Shown here: positions 34,890 to 45,224 of the stretch, piece after piece
Position numbering within the stretch: the stretch's first letter is position 1
Layout of the letters: each line of letters starts with the position of its first letter
Assembly: GCA_002722255.1 (NCBI GenBank)
Contig: PBLD01000008.1
Span: forward strand, 62,001 to 126,000
Direction: 5' to 3'
Length of the DNA: 64,000 nucleotides
Origin: Winogradskyella sp.
Lineage (GTDB): Bacteria > Bacteroidota > Bacteroidia > Flavobacteriales > Flavobacteriaceae
Notes under the pieces: generated by a model
Told to the model about the DNA's origin: nothing
What the model saw: only the letters and a program-made list of their open reading frames with translations
The model's database searches: none
Program-made: the position numbers and the translations under genes

Positions 34890-35867
34890 ATGAAGACAAT
34901 TCAATTTAGAGAAGCCATTGCTGAAGCCATGAGCGAAGAAATGCGCAGAGATGAAAGCATTTACCTTATGGGTGAAGAAGTTGCAGAATATAATGGTGCA
35001 TACAAGGCATCAAAAGGAATGTTAGATGAGTTTGGGCCTAAGCGCGTTATTGATACGCCTATTGCAGAGCTTGGATTTGCAGGTATTGCTGTAGGTTCTA
35101 CGATGACTGGTAACCGTCCTATAGTAGAGTATATGACGTTTAACTTCTCTTTAGTAGGTATTGATCAGATTATAAATAACGCTGCGAAAATTAGACAAAT
35201 GTCTGGCGGGCAATTTAAGTGTCCTATCGTTTTTAGAGGCCCAACAGCATCTGCTGGTCAGTTAGCAGCAACACATTCACAAGCGTTTGAAAGTTGGTTT
35301 GCAAATACACCTGGTCTTAAGGTGGTAGTACCATCAAACCCATATGACGCAAAGGGACTTTTGAAATCTGCAATTAGAGATGACGATCCAGTAATTTTTA
35401 TGGAGAGCGAGCAGATGTATGGCGATAAGGGTGAAGTGCCTGAAGGAGAATATACTATTCCTTTAGGTGTTGCAGATATTAAAAGAGAAGGTACAGACGT
35501 AACCATTGTGTCTTTTGGTAAAATTATTAAAGAAGCTTTTAAAGCAGCGGAAGAATTAGAAAAAGAAGGTATTTCTTGTGAAATTATAGATTTGCGTACT
35601 GTACGTCCTATGGACAGAAAAACGGTTGTAGAATCTGTAAAGAAAACAAATAGATTAGTTGTCGTAGAAGAAGCTTGGCCTTTTGGAAACGTAGCTACTG
35701 AGATTACATACCTAGTACAATCTGAAGCGTTTGATTATTTAGATGCACCAGTTGTAAAAATTAATACAGCAGATACACCTGCACCATACTCACCAGTACT
35801 TTTAGAAGAGTGGTTGCCTAACAGCGATGACGTTATAAAAGCGGTGAAAAAAGTAATGTATAAGTAA
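34890..35867 (+). CDS. pdhB: Pyruvate dehydrogenase complex E1 component, beta subunit
   Basis: A 325-residue thiamine-diphosphate enzyme subunit: TIQFREAIAEAMSEEMRRDE, YLMGEEVAEYNGAYKASKGM, FGPKRVIDTPIAELGFAGIA, FNFSLVGIDQIINNAAKIRQ and the C-terminal PAPYSPVLLEEWLP. With E1-alpha and E2 it makes acetyl-CoA from pyruvate. Those partner genes are not in the window, so it stands alone here, which occurs in flavobacteria. The branched-chain E1-beta is the alternative, but the EYNGAYKASKGM region favours pyruvate dehydrogenase. Confidence 0.93.
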   Translation: MKTIQFREAIAEAMSEEMRRDESIYLMGEEVAEYNGAYKASKGMLDEFGPKRVIDTPIAELGFAGIAVGSTMTGNRPIVEYMTFNFSLVGIDQIINNAAKIRQMSGGQFKCPIVFRGPTASAGQLAATHSQAFESWFANTPGLKVVVPSNPYDAKGLLKSAIRDDDPVIFMESEQMYGDKGEVPEGEYTIPLGVADIKREGTDVTIVSFGKIIKEAFKAAEELEKEGISCEIIDLRTVRPMDRKTVVESVKKTNRLVVVEEAWPFGNVATEITYLVQSEAFDYLDAPVVKINTADTPAPYSPVLLEEWLPNSDDVIKAVKKVMYK

Positions 35868-35890
35868 ATAAATCGCAGTTTTCTGCGTTA

Positions 35891-35948
35891 AATAAACTTC
35901 ATTAATAACCAAAATCTAGTTTTAGCACGGTTGTTGATGAAGTTTATT
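35891..35948 (+). promoter_or_regulatory. Long hairpin just upstream of the DUF5686 gene
   Basis: Arms 35891-35910 and 35929-35948 pair over 20 bp with two G-U pairs when transcribed, around an 18-base loop that itself contains AAAA/TTTT. The second arm ends 8 bases before the ATG at 35957. There is no T-tract after it, so it does not look like a terminator of pdhB; a translation-control or RNA-processing element is possible. Confidence 0.55.
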
Positions 35949-35956
35949 GTTTAAAT

Positions 35957-38467
35957 ATGAAGTTAAAACTATTTTTTGCCCTTTTTATTATTGGCTTAAC
36001 CTCAGCTTTTGCTCAAACAAAAGTTAGTGGTTACGTTTATGATGTAAACGATGAGCCAATTCCTTTTGCAAATGTGGTTTTTAAAGGTTCTACCGAAGGT
36101 ACCATTACCAACGAAGATGGACGATTCTATTTAGAGTCTGATGAAACTTGGAATGCTTTAATAGTTTCTTTTGTTGGTTATGAGGTGTTAGAGTTTCCGC
36201 TTTCAAAAAAAGTAAATTACGATTTAAGATTTGTGCTAAAAGAAGAGGCTGAATCTTTAAGAGAAGTGGTTATTGTAAGTGGAAAACAATCAAAGAAAGC
36301 TTCAGAAAATCCCGCAATACGCATTCTAAAAAAGATTTGGGAACGCAAGAGACAAAACGGTCTTAGCCAATTTAAACAATACGAGTACGACCAATACGAA
36401 AAAGTAGAGTTTGACCTTAATACGATAGATAGTGCGCTTATAAAGAGTAAACTATTCAAAGGCATGGAATTTGTTTTTGAAGAGGTTGATACATCTTCCG
36501 TTACAGGTAAAACATATTTGCCTATTTTCCTAAATGAGTCTGTAAAAAAAATCTATGGTGATAATGAAAGAAACGAAAAGCGAGAGGATTTAGTAGGGAA
36601 CAAGAACTCGGGATTTAGTAACAATCAGGTTATTATAGATTTCATAGATGACTTATATTCAGACTATAATATTTATGACAACTATTTAAAGTTCTTTGAT
36701 AAGAGTTTTGTAAGTCCGTTGAGTCGTACAGGTATTCAAACCTATAACTATGTACTTTCAGATAGTGCATACATAGACAACAAATGGTGCTACAATATCA
36801 TTTACTACCCAAGACGTAAAAATGAATTAACTTTTAAAGGAGACTTTTGGGTTAATGATTCTACTTATGCTATCAAAGAAATAAATCTTCAAGCCTCTAA
36901 AAGAGCCAATATTAACTGGGTAAAAGAAATATATATAGAGCAAGAATTTGAAGTTTTAAATGATTCAGTTTTTCTTATAAAACGCGATTATTTTCTTTCG
37001 GATTTTGCCTTAAATAAGAAAGAAAAATCACGAGGAGTTTATGGTAAGCGAACAACGTTGTACGATAATTATAAATTCGATCAACCGAAGGATGAAAAAT
37101 TCTATGATAAGGTTGTTTATACCTATGATGCAGATATTTATAATAGAGAAGATGATTTTTGGGAAAAGAATAGGTTAGAAGCTTTAAATAAAGATGAAAA
37201 AGGTGTCTACAAAATGCTAGACACTTTAAAAACCGTAAAGAAGTTTAAGCGTCTTTATAACTTAGGAAGCATATTAGCTTCTGGATATGTAGAGTTTCCA
37301 AGTATAAATTTTGACTATGGTCCAATTTTTTCAACATTCGGTTTTAACGAGGTTGAAGGTATGCGACTAAGAACAGGAGGAAGAACTTATTTTGGTCCAA
37401 ATGATTTGTGGCGACTAGAAGGATTTTTAGCTTATGGCTTTAGAGACGATAAGTTTAAATATGGTATTTCTGGAAAATGGCTTTTAGATAAGCGCAGTCG
37501 TTTAACTGTTTTTGGAGGTAACCGAAGAGATATAGAACAGATAGGTGCAAGTCTAACGAGTTCTACAGATGTTTTGGGTAGAAGTTTAGCTTCTAATGCG
37601 GTTTTTACGGCAGGCTCAAATGATAAATTAACTAACATTAATTTAACCAATTTGGGGTTTTCTATTGAGCCGTTAAGAAATTTTGAAGTACGTCTGGATG
37701 GAAGTTTTAGAACCTTAAGTTCGGCATCGCCAACCTTTAGTTTAGATTATAATGATGCTGAATCTTCAACAGGAATTTCTTCAGAAATTAAACAGTTTGA
37801 AAGCAGGTTAGCGTTGTCCTATTTCCCAAAGCGTGAAATGACAGGTTTTGGAGTAGAACGCAAAGAGAAGAACGATAATTTTGCAAGACTTTTTGCTCAG
37901 GTGACACGAGGAGATCGCAATTGGTTTGATAGTGATTTTGACTATACCAAAGTGCAATTTTCGTATATACAACCATGGCAAGTAGGTGGTTTTGGACGTT
38001 TGGTAACATCAATAGAAGCTGGTAAAACATTTGGTGAAGTGCCCTTAGGATTGCTTAGTGTAGTGCCTGGTAACCAAACCTATTTCTCAATATATAATAC
38101 ATTCTCACAGCTAGATTTCTATGAGTTTGTAACAGACACTTACACTTCTGTTCATTTTGAACATAATTTTAATGGTCGTTTATTTTCTCGTATTCCATTC
38201 TTAAAGAAATACAACCTCAGAGCAATTGTTGGTCTTAGAGGTGTTTGGGGAGAATTATCTGATGAAAATATAGCTTTAAGTACTACAGGAAATCCTGTTG
38301 AATTTCCTCTTATAGCTCCAGATACACGCATGTATTATGAGTACAGTTTTGGTGTGGCTAATATTTTCAAAATCTTAAGAATAGACTTTAATTTTAGAGG
38401 AAACTATTTAGATAATCCAGAAGCGAGACGTTTTGGTGTAACAGGTAGTTTTGGCTTTTATTTCTAA
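35957..38467 (+). CDS. DUF5686 / carboxypeptidase-regulatory-like outer-membrane protein
   Basis: An 836-residue exported protein: signal peptide (to about residue 19, SAFAQ), a carboxypeptidase-D regulatory-like domain (about 21-100; VSGYVYDVNDEPIPFANVVF, VSFVGYEVLEF), then a large DUF5686-type region with the conserved start NPAIRILKKIWERKRQNGL and a predicted beta barrel in the C-terminal half (alternating aromatic strands, ending VTGSFGFYF with a terminal Phe). This is typical of Bacteroidota outer-membrane proteins of unknown function. It is preceded by a long hairpin. Confidence 0.9.
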   Translation: MKLKLFFALFIIGLTSAFAQTKVSGYVYDVNDEPIPFANVVFKGSTEGTITNEDGRFYLESDETWNALIVSFVGYEVLEFPLSKKVNYDLRFVLKEEAESLREVVIVSGKQSKKASENPAIRILKKIWERKRQNGLSQFKQYEYDQYEKVEFDLNTIDSALIKSKLFKGMEFVFEEVDTSSVTGKTYLPIFLNESVKKIYGDNERNEKREDLVGNKNSGFSNNQVIIDFIDDLYSDYNIYDNYLKFFDKSFVSPLSRTGIQTYNYVLSDSAYIDNKWCYNIIYYPRRKNELTFKGDFWVNDSTYAIKEINLQASKRANINWVKEIYIEQEFEVLNDSVFLIKRDYFLSDFALNKKEKSRGVYGKRTTLYDNYKFDQPKDEKFYDKVVYTYDADIYNREDDFWEKNRLEALNKDEKGVYKMLDTLKTVKKFKRLYNLGSILASGYVEFPSINFDYGPIFSTFGFNEVEGMRLRTGGRTYFGPNDLWRLEGFLAYGFRDDKFKYGISGKWLLDKRSRLTVFGGNRRDIEQIGASLTSSTDVLGRSLASNAVFTAGSNDKLTNINLTNLGFSIEPLRNFEVRLDGSFRTLSSASPTFSLDYNDAESSTGISSEIKQFESRLALSYFPKREMTGFGVERKEKNDNFARLFAQVTRGDRNWFDSDFDYTKVQFSYIQPWQVGGFGRLVTSIEAGKTFGEVPLGLLSVVPGNQTYFSIYNTFSQLDFYEFVTDTYTSVHFEHNFNGRLFSRIPFLKKYNLRAIVGLRGVWGELSDENIALSTTGNPVEFPLIAPDTRMYYEYSFGVANIFKILRIDFNFRGNYLDNPEARRFGVTGSFGFYF

Positions 38468-38472
38468 AAGAT

Positions 38473-39144
38473 TTATTTTTTTCTTTTTAATTCACGTAGA
38501 GCATCTTCATAATCTTCTTCATCTACAGCTTTAAAAATATATTCTGGTTTTAGGTCAATGTTTAGGTTCATACCGTTAAGAAAATCTATTATTTCTTCAG
38601 AATATAATTCAACAGCTTGGCTTTTAAATTGAATTGTTGGTGCAAATCCATCAGTGTTAACAGAGTAGTATTCTTTCATCTTTTTTAGTTTAGCACTGTT
38701 TTTTGCTAATTCATACCCTTTTTTGGTAGGCATATATAGTTCATATTGAGTAGAAGATGTTTTAATTAAGGTGCCTAATATCGTTATACTTTCTCCACGT
38801 TCCCAGAGAGTTCCTTGTGCTAAATATCTGTCGTCAACGGTAGATTCTTTTAATCGTATATAGAATTTAGCCTTTTTTTTTGAGTTTTTTTCTTCAACTT
38901 CAGCAACCCAAATTTTACTTTTGTTAAAGTAACCAGCTTTATTAAATACTAGTGGCATTATTAATTCTTCATCGAGATTTTCATCAATTTCATACACTAG
39001 CCAGTATTTGTCAGAGATATTGATGGAGTCGCTATTTATATCCGTAAGTAGTAAACTTTCTGTTGCGATTCCACTACAATTAAATATTAATAGTAAAGGC
39101 AAAATTATAAATAAGTATTTGTAATACAGCTTTAGATTGGTCAT
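38473..39144 (-). CDS. Lipoprotein of unknown function
   Basis: A 223-residue protein with a hydrophobic signal (LFIILPLLLIFNC) and lipobox (FNC, Cys23; the -1 residue Asn is unusual). The mature part is mixed alpha/beta with a Lys/Glu-rich C-terminus (DEEDYEDALRELKRKK). Residues about 75-125 (SKIWVAEVEE, AKFYIRLKE, LAQGTLWERGESITILGTLI) read as beta strands. No family recognised. It converges on the DUF5686 gene with 5 bases between the stops. Confidence 0.75.
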   Translation of the reverse strand: MTNLKLYYKYLFIILPLLLIFNCSGIATESLLLTDINSDSINISDKYWLVYEIDENLDEELIMPLVFNKAGYFNKSKIWVAEVEEKNSKKKAKFYIRLKESTVDDRYLAQGTLWERGESITILGTLIKTSSTQYELYMPTKKGYELAKNSAKLKKMKEYYSVNTDGFAPTIQFKSQAVELYSEEIIDFLNGMNLNIDLKPEYIFKAVDEEDYEDALRELKRKK

Positions 39145-39302
39145 GGTCGGTGTAAATTTTTGATACTGTTAAAGATATAAATTTTTATTATGATAAGAGA
39201 GAAGTGAATTTTTATGAAATTTCATAATAACATCACATAGAAATGTTTCCAAACATGGTTTAATCTAACTATCTTTACAGCCTTTTTTAAATGTAATAGA
39301 AA

Positions 39303-39830
39303 ATGACAGATACAACTAAGTTAACCTTCGATGTTTTAATAGAAATTCCTAAAGGGAGCCGAAATAAATATGAATACGATTTTGCACTAAACAAAATCCG
39401 TTTCGATAGAATGCTTTTTTCATCAATGATGTATCCTGGTGATTACGGTTTTGTGCCAGAAACATTGGCGCTAGATAGCGACCCTTTAGATGTTTTGGTT
39501 TTAGGGACAGAGCCAACATACCCAATGGTTGTAATGGAAGTAAGACCGATAGGTGTGTTTCACATGACAGATGAAAAGGGACCAGATGAGAAAATTATTT
39601 GTGTGCCAGTTTCGGATCCAATTTGGAGTAATAATCATGATATTAGTGATCTTAATCCACACAGACTTAAAGAAATTGAACATTTTTTCCAAGTCTATAA
39701 AGATTTAGAAGAAAAGAAAGTAGACGTAGGAGGATGGGGAAATGCAGAAGAGGCTAGAAAAATCTACAACGAATGTGTTAAGCGATATGATGAAAGTGAA
39801 CATAAGAAAAAGCGCACCTTCACAATATAA
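39303..39830 (+). CDS. ppa: Inorganic pyrophosphatase, family I (soluble)
   Basis: A 175-residue cytoplasmic hydrolase of pyrophosphate. It has EIPKGSRNKYEYD, the GDYGFVPETLA segment and the signature DSDPLDVLVL with the metal-binding aspartates, then DLNPHRLKEIEHFFQVYKDLE (core LKEIEHFFQVYK). A membrane pyrophosphatase follows 125 bases downstream behind a terminator. Confidence 0.96.
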   Translation: MTDTTKLTFDVLIEIPKGSRNKYEYDFALNKIRFDRMLFSSMMYPGDYGFVPETLALDSDPLDVLVLGTEPTYPMVVMEVRPIGVFHMTDEKGPDEKIICVPVSDPIWSNNHDISDLNPHRLKEIEHFFQVYKDLEEKKVDVGGWGNAEEARKIYNECVKRYDESEHKKKRTFTI

Positions 39831-39860
39831 ATAATCAGATTTATTAATATAATTTATATT

Positions 39861-39896
39861 AAAAAAGCAATATCATGTATTTGATATTGCTTTTTT
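39861..39896 (+). terminator. Rho-independent terminator of ppa
   Basis: A 15-bp perfect stem including A- and T-tracts (core GCAATATCA / TGATATTGC) around a 6-nt loop. Confidence 0.92.
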
Positions 39897-39955
39897 CGTA
39901 AAATTTGATTGATTTTACTACATTAGCCACGCTAAAAACAAATCAAATTAATTAT

Positions 39956-42433
39956 ATGGAACAATACATTTTATATGTGCCAGCATTATTGGCAATTATT
40001 GGTTTAATCTTCATGGGTGCTAAATACGCATGGGTAAAAAAACAAGACTCTGGTAACGAACGTATGAAAGAACTTTCTGCAAGTATAAAAGAAGGTGCAC
40101 TTGCGTTTTTAAGTGCCGAATACCGACTCTTGCTGATTTTTGTAATTATAGCCAGTATTTTGTTGGGTGTCGTAGCTTATGTAGTACCTTCTACAGAATA
40201 TATTATCATATTAGCATTTATAGTTGGTGCTATTTTTAGTGCTTTTGCAGGTAATATAGGTATGAGAATAGCAACAGATGCTAATGCGCGTACAACGCAG
40301 GCCGCAAGAACGAGTTTGCCTAAAGCCTTAAAAGTGTCTTTTGGGGGAGGAACAGTAATGGGTATGGGTGTAGCAAGTTTGGCGGTACTAGGATTAAGCT
40401 TATTCTTTATCTTATTTCTTAATATGTACATGTCTGGCGAAGGCTCCTTTTACGATAACATGACAGTGGTATTGGAAGCTTTAGCTGGTTTTTCTTTGGG
40501 TGCTGAGTCTATTGCGTTGTTTGCACGTGTAGGAGGAGGTATTTATACCAAAGCAGCAGATGTTGGAGCGGATTTAGTTGGTAAGGTAGAAGCAGGAATT
40601 CCTGAGGATGATCCTCGTAATCCAGCTACTATTGCAGATAACGTAGGTGATAATGTTGGAGACGTAGCAGGTATGGGAGCCGATTTGTTTGGTTCTTATG
40701 TAGCAACAGTATTAGCATCAATGGTGTTAGGTAACTACGTGTTACGCGATATGAGAGAAGCAGGCCAAGTTACAGAAGCTTTTGATGGTATGGGTCCAAT
40801 TCTTTTACCATTGGTTATTGCAGGTGTAGGTATTATAGCTTCAATCATAGGAACATTATTAGTAGGTATTAAAAATAATGAAGCAAAAGAAGCTCAGGTA
40901 CAAAAAGCTTTAGATACAGGAAATTGGATAGCCATTGTTATTACCCTTGTTGCAAGTTGGTTTTTAATAGATTGGATGTTGCCTGAAACTATGTCAATGA
41001 ATTTCTTTGGGGAAGGTGCTAAAGAAATCTCATCAATGAATGTGTTTTGGAGTGCATTAATCGGTTTGGCTGTTGGCGGATTAATTTCATGGGTTACAGC
41101 CTACTACACAAGTATGGGTAAGGATCCTGTAAATGATATTGTAAATAACTCAGGTACAGGTGCTGCAACAAATATTATAGCAGGTCTTGCTGTAGGTATG
41201 ATTTCAACAGCAGGTTCGGTATTGCTTTTTGCTGCTGCAATTTGGGCTTCATATGCTTTTGCAGGTTTTTATGGTGTTGCAATCGCCGCTAGTGCTATGA
41301 TGGCAACTACAGCTATGCAATTAGCAATAGATGCTTTTGGACCTATAGCGGATAATGCAGGTGGTGTTGCTGAGATGGCAGAATTGCCAGAAGAAGTTAG
41401 AGAACGTACAGATATTTTAGATTCAGTTGGTAATACTACTGCAGCTGTTGGTAAAGGTTTTGCAATTGCATCTGCAGCTTTAACAGCATTAGCGTTATTT
41501 GCCGCTTTTGTAACCTTTACAGGTATAGATGGTATCAACATTTTTAAGGCACCAGTTTTAGCAGCCTTATTTGTTGGTGGTATGATTCCTGTAGTATTTT
41601 CTGCTCTAGCTATGAAATCCGTAGGAAAAGCAGCTATGGCAATGGTAATGGAAGTTCGTCGTCAGTTCAAAGAAATTCCTGGAATTATGGAAGGTACTGG
41701 TAAGCCAGAATACGACAAGTGTGTGGCTATTTCTACACAAGCTTCATTAAAAGAGATGTTATTACCAGGATTAATCACTATTGTAACTCCTTTACTAATT
41801 GGTTTGGGTACAGCTATGATAAGTGGTAACTATACATTAGGAGCAGAAGTTTTAGGTGGTTATATGGCAGGTGTTTGTGTAAGCGGTGTTATGTGGGCAA
41901 TTTTTCAGAATAACGCAGGAGGAGCTTGGGACAATGCTAAAAAGTCTTTTGAAGCAGGAGCTATGGTAAATGGTAAAATAGAAAAGAAAGGTTCTGATGC
42001 TCATAAAGCAGCAGTAACTGGTGATACAGTTGGTGATCCTTTCAAAGATACGTCTGGGCCATCCATGAATATCTTAATTAAATTAACCTGTTTAGTTGGT
42101 TTAGTAATTGCGCCAATATTAGGTGGTCATTCTTCTGAAGAAGGTTTAGCAATGAATACTACAGTAGCTGAGGTTAACTTTTCTGAAAACGAAAATTCGG
42201 TTGAAAAACGAGTTGAAGTTAAGATGACTAAAAATGAAGATGGAACAACTAAAGCTAACGTAGTAACTACAACAGTTACTAATGGAGGTGAAGAGGTTGT
42301 TGAAGAAAAGGTTTTTGAAGGAACTGAAGAAGAAGTGAAAGCTCAGTTAGATAAAATGAGTGAGACCTCTGAAGATGTTCAGGTAAAAGTAAAAAAGGTC
42401 ATAAAAGAAGTAAAAGAAGAAGTCGAAAACTAA
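39956..42433 (+). CDS. hppA: Membrane-bound ion-translocating pyrophosphatase
   Basis: The ATG at 39956 begins [19 protein letters not shown], the first helix; the longer frame from a TTG at 39905 adds 17 non-conserved residues. The 825-residue protein couples pyrophosphate hydrolysis to H+ or Na+ export: about 16 helices, substrate motif [20 protein letters not shown], and [15 protein letters not shown], where Ala and Gly at the diagnostic positions point to the K+-dependent class. After the last helix (LVIAPILGG, about residue 720) there is an acidic, coiled tail of about 100 residues ([20 protein letters not shown]) that is not part of the classical enzyme and probably faces the periplasm. 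Confidence 0.95.
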   Translation: MEQYILYVPALLAIIGLIFMGAKYAWVKKQDSGNERMKELSASIKEGALAFLSAEYRLLLIFVIIASILLGVVAYVVPSTEYIIILAFIVGAIFSAFAGNIGMRIATDANARTTQAARTSLPKALKVSFGGGTVMGMGVASLAVLGLSLFFILFLNMYMSGEGSFYDNMTVVLEALAGFSLGAESIALFARVGGGIYTKAADVGADLVGKVEAGIPEDDPRNPATIADNVGDNVGDVAGMGADLFGSYVATVLASMVLGNYVLRDMREAGQVTEAFDGMGPILLPLVIAGVGIIASIIGTLLVGIKNNEAKEAQVQKALDTGNWIAIVITLVASWFLIDWMLPETMSMNFFGEGAKEISSMNVFWSALIGLAVGGLISWVTAYYTSMGKDPVNDIVNNSGTGAATNIIAGLAVGMISTAGSVLLFAAAIWASYAFAGFYGVAIAASAMMATTAMQLAIDAFGPIADNAGGVAEMAELPEEVRERTDILDSVGNTTAAVGKGFAIASAALTALALFAAFVTFTGIDGINIFKAPVLAALFVGGMIPVVFSALAMKSVGKAAMAMVMEVRRQFKEIPGIMEGTGKPEYDKCVAISTQASLKEMLLPGLITIVTPLLIGLGTAMISGNYTLGAEVLGGYMAGVCVSGVMWAIFQNNAGGAWDNAKKSFEAGAMVNGKIEKKGSDAHKAAVTGDTVGDPFKDTSGPSMNILIKLTCLVGLVIAPILGGHSSEEGLAMNTTVAEVNFSENENSVEKRVEVKMTKNEDGTTKANVVTTTVTNGGEEVVEEKVFEGTEEEVKAQLDKMSETSEDVQVKVKKVIKEVKEEVEN

Positions 42434-42460
42434 AAAGGTGTTTAACTTCTTAAATTGAAA

Positions 42461-42492
42461 TAAAAAACCACGCTCATAAGCGTGGTTTTTTA
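42461..42492. terminator. Bidirectional terminator between hppA and the S9 peptidase gene
   Basis: A 14-bp perfect stem (core ACCACGCT / AGCGTGGT, flanked by A6 and T6) with a 4-nt loop. Confidence 0.93.
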
Positions 42493-42513
42493 TTGACTAT
42501 AAATTCTTTTTAG

Positions 42514-45045
42514 TTAAGACTTTGTTTTGGGCTTATCTCTGTTCATTTCAGTAATATCAATACTTGTAGCTTCTACACCTAAAAAGTGTTTGCTAAAGTG
42601 ATCTGCTCTTAACCAAAAAGAGTATTCCGTCATGTTACCAAAGCCGTGTCTTTGACCTGGCATTAGCATAAAATCAAAACGTTTGTTGGCTTTTATCAAT
42701 GCATTAGCCATTCTTATAGTGCCTCCAGGATGTACGTTGTTGTCTACATCACCTGTAATAAGCATTAAATGACCTTTAAGGTTACTAGCTAATGATTGGT
42801 TATTGTCAATCATATACTTGTATTTTACATTACCGTTTTCATCAATTTCTTCTTGTACACCATGATGTGTTTCGCTCCACCAACTATTATAGATGTTGTT
42901 ATCGTGATTTCCTGCGGAAGATACTGCTGCTTTAAAAAAGTCTGGATAAACCAAAATAGCAGCTGTTGACATAAATCCACCACCAGAATGACCATAAATA
43001 CCAACTTTATTAATATCTATATATTCGTATTTGTCTGCTAACTGTTCGGCAACGTGTCTTTTGTCTGCTAAACCGTAATCTCTTAGATTGCCGTAACCAT
43101 AATTATGATACCATTTTGAACGGTCAGGATGTCCACCACGATTACCCATGGTTACTACTATAAATCCAACTTGAGCCATTCTATCTAATCTATCCATACG
43201 AACAGAGAAAGACTTGTTTACAGCTTCAGTTTGAGGTCCAGGATATACATATTCTAATAATGGATATTTTTTAGTAGAATCCATGTCAAATGGTCTGTAA
43301 ATTACACCATAGATGTCTGTAATACCATCATCAGCTTTCATCTTAAAAGGCTCAGGGAATTTGTAACCAGTAGCCATTAGTTGCGATAAATCAGCTTCTT
43401 CTAACTCCATGACTACGTTGCCGTTGCTATTTCGTAATTCAGATTTAGGAATCGTATTTACTCTAGAGTAGTTACTAACGAAAAAGCCATTAGAGTCACT
43501 CATACTTGTATTTGTATTGAAATCCCCTGGATTTAGAGCTTTTAAACCGCTTCCGTTTAAATTAATCTTATATAAATGCTCGTAGTAAGGGTCTTGATCT
43601 TTAGGAATGCCATGCGCTGTAAAGTAAAGCGTTCTTGATTTTTCATCAACACCTATAGCTCTTTCTACGTGATAAGAACCTTTGGTAACTTGGTTTTTTA
43701 GGTTTCCTTGTGTGTCATACAAATAATAATGTGCCCAACCAGAGCGTTCTGCCCAATGCAACATTTCAGTTTCATTATTTAATAAGACAAGAGGACGAGA
43801 TTCTATATAGGTGTTAAATCGTTCTTCAATGAGAACTTTAGTTTCTCCTGTATTGATATCAGCAACACAGATGTCTAATTTTTTTCGATCTCTGCTTATC
43901 GTATTGTAGTATATTTTACCTTTTTTAGATAATAAGAGAGAAGGTGTGAAATCATCATCATAGCTAGATTTTTTTATAGGTTCTCTATATACTTGTACAC
44001 TTTGCTGTTTTACGGTATCTAATTGTACTAGTATATTACTTTTAGAAGGTATATCAAAAACATAAAGTTGGGTTTTGTAAAACTCATCTTCACCTGGCAT
44101 ATGATACTTGTATGTTTCTAGTGTTGGTCGTTTGCTAGCTGTGGTATTTATAACCCAAAGATCCTTGATGTGTCTGGAGTCTCTTCTTTGAAATACAAAC
44201 TTTTTAGAATCGTGAGACCATATACCAAAGATGCGCTGGCGCTTGTCTTTGTTTTTTTTCATAGACTCATTGGTTTCTCCACGACCACTAGATCCACCAA
44301 AGGAATAGTACAGTTCACCATCAGTTGTCCATTGGTTTTCTACAATTGTTGTGTCTTTTTCGTTTTCAACAGCTTTTAGGAAGTTTTCCTTGTCCATCCA
44401 ATAAAGATTATAGTTTTTAGAAAATAAAACAACCGAGCTGTCTGGAGCAATATTTGCCCATTTTCTCCAATCTTCTTTTTCCTTTTTCTTGTTGTCCAGT
44501 AGTGTTAAGGAATTACTGCCTAATGTGTATTCAAAATGATAAACTTTATTTACCATTTTAGGTTTCCCTTTTTTCTTTTTCTTGGTTTCTGTGGAATCTG
44601 TTTGCTTTTCAGTTTCTTCTTTAGAATTGTCTTTTTCTTCTTCAACTTTTTCGGTAGAAGTCACGTAAAATTGAATAGCTGTTTCGTTTTTTACAAACTT
44701 AAAGTCAAAACGAGGCAAGTGTTGAGCATCATAAGGGTCTTTGGTTATTTCTGTTAACCATTGAGCCATTTTTTCATTGTCAAAAAGTTCTTTTTTACTT
44801 CGCTTATCAGCATCGACGATATAGTATTTTGAACCACTTGTGGTTTTGTATTGATACCAAAAACGATTACCATTTTTTAGCCAATGAGGTCTTACTGAAG
44901 TAGAGTGGACTAATTTGCCTAGATTGGTTGGTGAGTATTTTGCTGCTGCCCTGTAATTTGGTTTAGGGGTTAAGTTGTTTGCGTCCTGGGCAATACAAAA
45001 ATTGAATAATAACCCAAATGTTAGGGCTAGTGCTATTTTTTTCAT
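42514..45045 (-). CDS. Exported S9-family (prolyl oligopeptidase / DPP IV-like) serine peptidase
   Basis: An 843-residue protein with a signal peptide (to about 19, CIAQ). Residues about 30-590 form a DPP IV-type beta propeller with a long charged insertion (EKVEEEKDNSKEETEKQTDS, KKKKGK). The C-terminal alpha/beta hydrolase domain carries the nucleophile S687 in GIYGHSGGGFMS, then LLITGDVDNNVHPGG with the catalytic Asp and a His in PGQRHGFG. It should cleave short peptides, often after Pro, in the periplasm. Divergent from the App1-like gene. Confidence 0.93.
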   Translation of the reverse strand: MKKIALALTFGLLFNFCIAQDANNLTPKPNYRAAAKYSPTNLGKLVHSTSVRPHWLKNGNRFWYQYKTTSGSKYYIVDADKRSKKELFDNEKMAQWLTEITKDPYDAQHLPRFDFKFVKNETAIQFYVTSTEKVEEEKDNSKEETEKQTDSTETKKKKKGKPKMVNKVYHFEYTLGSNSLTLLDNKKKEKEDWRKWANIAPDSSVVLFSKNYNLYWMDKENFLKAVENEKDTTIVENQWTTDGELYYSFGGSSGRGETNESMKKNKDKRQRIFGIWSHDSKKFVFQRRDSRHIKDLWVINTTASKRPTLETYKYHMPGEDEFYKTQLYVFDIPSKSNILVQLDTVKQQSVQVYREPIKKSSYDDDFTPSLLLSKKGKIYYNTISRDRKKLDICVADINTGETKVLIEERFNTYIESRPLVLLNNETEMLHWAERSGWAHYYLYDTQGNLKNQVTKGSYHVERAIGVDEKSRTLYFTAHGIPKDQDPYYEHLYKINLNGSGLKALNPGDFNTNTSMSDSNGFFVSNYSRVNTIPKSELRNSNGNVVMELEEADLSQLMATGYKFPEPFKMKADDGITDIYGVIYRPFDMDSTKKYPLLEYVYPGPQTEAVNKSFSVRMDRLDRMAQVGFIVVTMGNRGGHPDRSKWYHNYGYGNLRDYGLADKRHVAEQLADKYEYIDINKVGIYGHSGGGFMSTAAILVYPDFFKAAVSSAGNHDNNIYNSWWSETHHGVQEEIDENGNVKYKYMIDNNQSLASNLKGHLMLITGDVDNNVHPGGTIRMANALIKANKRFDFMLMPGQRHGFGNMTEYSFWLRADHFSKHFLGVEATSIDITEMNRDKPKTKS

Positions 45046-45224
45046 TTAATGGTTAGTTTAATTAGAATGTCACTAAAATACTAAAACTACTGCCTTATGC
45101 TCGTTATTTAACGTGTTAGGAGCTGATTTAAAGAAATATTTAACAATTGTGTAATAGAATATAAGGTTTTAATGTTTACGTTATTTTACTTTTAGTATCT
45201 TGAGACCTTTAATAAATAAGAATC

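Noticed and set aside
39222-39256. Two short dyads upstream of ppa (16-bp TTATGAAATTTCATAA and ATGTTTCCAAACAT)
   Set aside because: Length and AT-richness make them likely chance; no second copy or clear promoter relation.
40177-41541. Minus-strand frames inside hppA
   Set aside because: Shadows of a strongly biased membrane-protein gene; composition is hydrophobic only because it mirrors hppA.
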